Assembly: GCA_023433985.1 (NCBI GenBank)
Contig: JAEYTN010000159.1
Coordinates: forward strand, 1-9,291
Origin: Pseudomonadota bacterium
GTDB lineage: Bacteria; Pseudomonadota; Alphaproteobacteria; Rhizobiales; Devosiaceae
Reading direction: 5' to 3'
DNA: 9,291 nucleotides
Below are positions 6,530 through 9,291 of this stretch, piece after piece; positions within the stretch are counted from its first letter, which is position 1; the number at the start of each line of letters is the position of its first letter. A program made the position numbers and the translations under genes. The notes below the pieces were generated by a model. It saw only the letters and a program-made list of their open reading frames with translations, was not told where the DNA came from and made no database searches.

Positions 6530-7189
6530 TTGACCAGCCGCCGCGTCTTCCTCATCGGAATCTCCGCCCTTGCCCTCAGCGCGTGTTCGTCGACACGCGG
6601 TTCGCGTCCTCTCGCGGAGGGACGCACCATCATCCAGGTCGACGAGCCGTGGGCCAGCTACTACGCGGCCAAGACCAACGAGCCGTTCCCGGTGCCGGCC
6701 GTGGACCTGCGGCGAATCCCGCAGCAATACTGGCGGCAGGAGGTGGACTACCGCTCGAGCCACGCGCCGGGCTCGATCGTGGTCAACACCGCCGAGCGCT
6801 ACCTCTACCTGATCCAGTCCAATGACCGGGCCATCCGCTACGGCGTCGGCGTCGGGCGCGAGGAGGGACTGCAGTTCAAGGGCAATGCCGTCATTTCCCG
6901 CAAGGCCGAGTGGCCGGGCTGGACGCCGACCGCCAACATGATCAAGACGCAGCCGGAGCGCTATGCGGAGTATGCGGCCGGCCTGCCTGGCGGCCCGACC
7001 AACCCGCTCGGCGCCCGCGCGCTCTACCTCTACCGCAACGGCAAGGACACGCATTTCCGCCTGCACGGCACGACGGAGCCCTACACGATCGGCCAGCAGG
7101 TCTCGTCCGGCTGCATCCGGCTGATGAACCACGACATCATCGATCTGTACTCGCGGGTGCCGACGGGGACGCGGGTTTTTGTGAGCTGA
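6530..7189 (+). CDS. L,D-transpeptidase (YkuD), Tat-type lipoprotein
   Basis: The 219-residue product is a cell-wall enzyme that makes 3-3 peptidoglycan crosslinks or attaches proteins to peptidoglycan. The N-terminus TSRRVFLIGISALALSAC combines a twin-arginine motif (SRRVFL, residues 3-8) with a lipobox (LSAC, Cys19), so export by Tat and lipid anchoring are predicted. The YkuD domain spans about 79-218, with HGTTEPYTIG from His179 and the active-site motif SSGCIRL with Cys195. The start is uncertain: TTG at 6530 is preferred because codon bias becomes typical of coding DNA only there, while GTG at 6455 would add 25 residues of poorly biased sequence containing the inverted repeat. Neither has a good ribosome-binding site. 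It follows the uvrA-like gene by 181 bp and is probably a separate unit. Confidence 0.9.
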   Translation: MTSRRVFLIGISALALSACSSTRGSRPLAEGRTIIQVDEPWASYYAAKTNEPFPVPAVDLRRIPQQYWRQEVDYRSSHAPGSIVVNTAERYLYLIQSNDRAIRYGVGVGREEGLQFKGNAVISRKAEWPGWTPTANMIKTQPERYAEYAAGLPGGPTNPLGARALYLYRNGKDTHFRLHGTTEPYTIGQQVSSGCIRLMNHDIIDLYSRVPTGTRVFVS

Positions 7190-7257
7190 CGGGCGGGGCA
7201 GGACGTTCCTGGGCTCGTCACCGGGGTGTTGGTTTGCAAGTTCTGCTGGTGCCGCCC

Positions 7258-7303
7258 CCTCCACCGCCTTCGGCGGTCCCCCTCCCCCGCTTCGCGGTGG
7301 AGG
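7258..7303. repeat. REP-like palindromic element in the convergent gap
   Basis: CCTCCACCGC (7258-7267) is the exact reverse complement of GCGGTGGAGG (7294-7303). Inside, ACCGCC/GGCGGT (7263-7268 and 7272-7277) form a tight hairpin with a TTC loop, and CCTCCCCCGC (7281-7290) can pair with 7294-7303 with one mismatch around another TTC loop. Alternative folds are thus possible. It sits between two convergent genes, where it may stop or protect transcripts from both sides. Similar GC-rich palindromes are frequent in alphaproteobacterial genomes; the copy number here is unknown. I see nothing else in the 165-bp gap. Confidence 0.6.
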
Positions 7304-7354
7304 ATCAAGGCGTCCTCGGCGTCCCGAAGTCTCGCCGTTTCATAACGTGTTAAT

Positions 7355-9256
7355 TCACCGGTAGCCGGCGGCCTGCAGCTCGAACAGTTCGGCGTACCTG
7401 CCGCCGAGGGCCATCAGCTCGGGGTGGGTGCCGGCTTCGATGACGCCGCCATCGGCGAGGACGACGATGCGGTCGGCCATGCGGACGGTGGAGAAGCGGT
7501 GCGAGATCAGCACCGCCGTGGTGCCCTCCGCCAGGGTCTTGAAGCGCTGGAACACTTCGGCCTCGGCGCGGGCGTCGAGCGCGGCGGTGGGCTCGTCGAG
7601 AATGATGATCTCGGCGTCGCGCATGTAGGCGCGGGCGATGGCCAGCTTCTGCCACTCGCCGCCCGAAAGGTCGTGGCCCTTGGCGAAGGTGCGGCCCAGC
7701 ATCTGGTCGTAGCCCTCGGGCAGCCGTCGGATCACCGGGTCGGCGAGGCTTTGCTCGGCGGCGCCGACGACGCGGTCGCGGTTGCCCGCCGCCTCGATGC
7801 GGCCCACCCCGATATTGTCGGCGGCCGAGAAGCTGTAGCGCAGGAAGTCCTGGAAGATGGCGCCCATGTGGGTGCGAAGGTCGGCGAGCGCGAAGTCGCG
7901 CAGGTCGGTTCCATCGATGCGGATGGTGCCCTCGTCGGGATCGTAGAGCCGGGTCAGGAGCTTGACGATGGTGGTCTTGCCGGCGCCGTTCTCGCCCACC
8001 AGTGCCAGGGTTTCGCCGGCGGCGATGGTGAAGCTTAGGTGGCGCACCGCCCAGCGGTCGGAGCCGGGATAGCGGAAGCCGACATTGTCGAAGACGATGC
8101 CCTGCCGGAGCGGGACCGGGAAGGGCTTTGGCTCGGCCGGATCAACGATGGTCGGCTCGATCTCGAAGAAGCTGAACAGGTCATCGAGATAGAGGCTCTG
8201 CCCGGCGATCTGGGTGAAGCCGATCAGGATCTGCTGGATGTAGCCGTTGAGCTGGCTGAACGAGGTGGCGAGGAAGAACAGGTCGCCGATGGTGAACTCG
8301 CCATGCAGCGTGCGCCAGACGATATAGGCATAGGCGGCGTAGTAGCTGATGGTGGAGAGAGCGGCGAGCGCGCCGGTCTGCAGCGCGCGCCTGATGTTGA
8401 GCGCCTTATTCTCCTCGAGGATCTGCTTGCTGAGGTCGCGGAAGCGGCCGGAGAGAAAGCCGCCCAGGCCGAACAGCTTGATTTCCTTGGCGCTGTCGGC
8501 GCTGGCGCCGATCTGGCGCAGGTACTCGAGCTGCCGCCGCTCGGGCGAGCGGTTGTGGGAAATCCAGTAGGCGAGCCGGTTGAAACGGAACTCGCCCCAT
8601 ACGGCCGGAATGAAGCTCACCGCCAGCAGCGCGATCAGCAGCGGGGCGTAGATGAAGAGGCCGGCGGCGAGCGCGATGGCCGTGATCACCGACTGCCCCT
8701 GGCCGAATAGCTGCGAGATGACGGTGGAGCGCGAGGAGGCCTGGCGGCGCGCACGCTCAAGCCGGTCCTGGTACTCGGACTGCTCGAAATGCTTGAGGTC
8801 GAGTTGCGCCGCATGCTGCATGAGCTCGAGGCTGACGGCGTTGGAGTGGCTTTCGCCGAGGATGGTGTCGACCACGTTGATGGCGCGGTTGAAGGCATCG
8901 CGGGCGAAGACCAGCACGAACTCGCCAGCGAACAGGGCCAGCAACAGATTGAGCCGGCCGGAGGCGAGCCAGTCGTCGAGCGCCGGTCCGGGGCTCGGCA
9001 GGCCGGTCTGCCGCACGACTTCGTCGATGATCAGCTTGGTGAAGAGCAGGACCAGCGGGGGCTGCACCGCCACCACGAGGCGGAGGCCGATCGACAAGCT
9101 CATCAACCACGGACTGGTGCGCCACATCTGCGCGAAGAGCCGGCCGAGGTGCCGGAAGGTCTTCAGGCGCTCGCCCTTGTCGAAAGGCAGCGCGTCGGGG
9201 ATATCCGGACCGTTGACGCCGCGTCCCATCCCTCCGCCCATCGGTCCGCGCGCCAT
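7355..9256 (-). CDS. Half-size ABC exporter, fused membrane domain and ATPase
   Basis: This 633-residue protein is an ABCB-type half transporter that would act as a homodimer in the inner membrane. The N-terminal leader is rich in Gly, Met and Arg (MARGPMGGGMGRG). Membrane spans are likely near 50-72, 102-121, 190-222 (two spans) and 300-345 (two spans). The ATPase has Walker A GENGAGKTT (421-429), Q-loop Gln469, signature LSGGE (530-534), Walker B IIILDEP (550-556) with Glu555 and His586, all intact. The Q-loop region IFQDFLRYSFSAADNIG resembles the NisT-like peptide exporters, but no peptidase domain is present. The ATG at 9256 has GGAG 6 nt upstream, which rules out the in-frame TTG at 9274. 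Its substrate cannot be read. It converges on the L,D-transpeptidase and is a separate unit. Confidence 0.93.
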   Translation of the reverse strand: MARGPMGGGMGRGVNGPDIPDALPFDKGERLKTFRHLGRLFAQMWRTSPWLMSLSIGLRLVVAVQPPLVLLFTKLIIDEVVRQTGLPSPGPALDDWLASGRLNLLLALFAGEFVLVFARDAFNRAINVVDTILGESHSNAVSLELMQHAAQLDLKHFEQSEYQDRLERARRQASSRSTVISQLFGQGQSVITAIALAAGLFIYAPLLIALLAVSFIPAVWGEFRFNRLAYWISHNRSPERRQLEYLRQIGASADSAKEIKLFGLGGFLSGRFRDLSKQILEENKALNIRRALQTGALAALSTISYYAAYAYIVWRTLHGEFTIGDLFFLATSFSQLNGYIQQILIGFTQIAGQSLYLDDLFSFFEIEPTIVDPAEPKPFPVPLRQGIVFDNVGFRYPGSDRWAVRHLSFTIAAGETLALVGENGAGKTTIVKLLTRLYDPDEGTIRIDGTDLRDFALADLRTHMGAIFQDFLRYSFSAADNIGVGRIEAAGNRDRVVGAAEQSLADPVIRRLPEGYDQMLGRTFAKGHDLSGGEWQKLAIARAYMRDAEIIILDEPTAALDARAEAEVFQRFKTLAEGTTAVLISHRFSTVRMADRIVVLADGGVIEAGTHPELMALGGRYAELFELQAAGYR

Positions 9257-9291
9257 CGGCCACTCCAGAAACAAGCGCCCGGGCGTAGGCC

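Noticed and set aside
4944..6533. Open frame of 529 codons on the plus strand inside the uvrA-like gene
   Set aside because: Overlaps the intact UvrA motifs in another frame; Arg-rich composition typical of a frame shadow in GC-rich DNA.
4801..6633. Long open frame of 610 codons antisense to the uvrA-like gene
   Set aside because: It mirrors the strongly biased codons of the real gene, gives an Arg/Ala/His-rich low-complexity product and has no family motif.
7240..7320. CRISPR or tandem repeat in the GC-rich convergent gap
   Set aside because: It is one palindromic element without regularly spaced identical repeats.
7424..8710. Two plus-strand open frames opposite the ABC exporter
   Set aside because: Antisense shadows rich in Gly, Glu and Ala, with no domains, while the minus strand has all ABC motifs.

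Overview
The window is GC-rich bacterial DNA with dense genes and strong G/C bias at third codon positions. The RbfA/TruB pair, the style of the Tat-lipoprotein L,D-transpeptidase and the palindromic intergenic element suggest an alphaproteobacterium, most likely of the Hyphomicrobiales (Devosia-like). This placement is inferred from overall look, not from a marker search.

Layout, left to right. (1) Minus strand, 1-1143: the start of truB (its 3' end is cut by the window edge) and, upstream of it, complete rbfA. This is a ribosome-maturation/tRNA-modification pair. (2) Minus strand, 1153-1947: a TetR-family repressor whose stop codon lies only 9 nt before the rbfA start. (3) 1948-2130: a divergent control region with a 32-bp imperfect palindrome, two TACACYGYAC direct repeats and a further 17-bp inverted repeat. 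(4) Plus strand, 2131-6348: a DrrA-type ABC ATPase, a 66-residue small ORF, a DrrB-type ABC-2 permease, a terminator-like hairpin, and a 748-residue UvrA paralogue that lacks the UvrB-binding domain. (5) Plus strand, 6530-7189: a lipoprotein L,D-transpeptidase. (6) 7190-7354: a convergent gap with a REP-like palindrome. (7) Minus strand, 7355-9256: a half-size ABC exporter with a fused membrane domain and ATPase.

The core is a compact drrABC-like drug-defence cassette with its own divergent TetR repressor. The ATPase and permease would form an efflux pump. The UvrA-like protein would act on drug-DNA complexes, as proposed for the anthracycline-resistance protein DrrC. The TetR protein probably senses the compound and controls both arms through the palindrome. 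This gene set and the form of the TetR N-terminus resemble actinobacterial antibiotic-resistance loci, so transfer is plausible but not proven here.

Three points deserve most attention. The first is the 66-residue ORF, joined by ATGA overlaps at both ends and with its own good ribosome-binding site, lying between pump ATPase and permease. The second is the cassette's junction with rbfA-truB, where infB would normally be expected, which may put ribosome-maturation genes under read-through from a drug-responsive repressor gene. The third is the operator architecture in the divergent region. No RNA genes, CRISPR arrays, transposases or prophage genes were seen.
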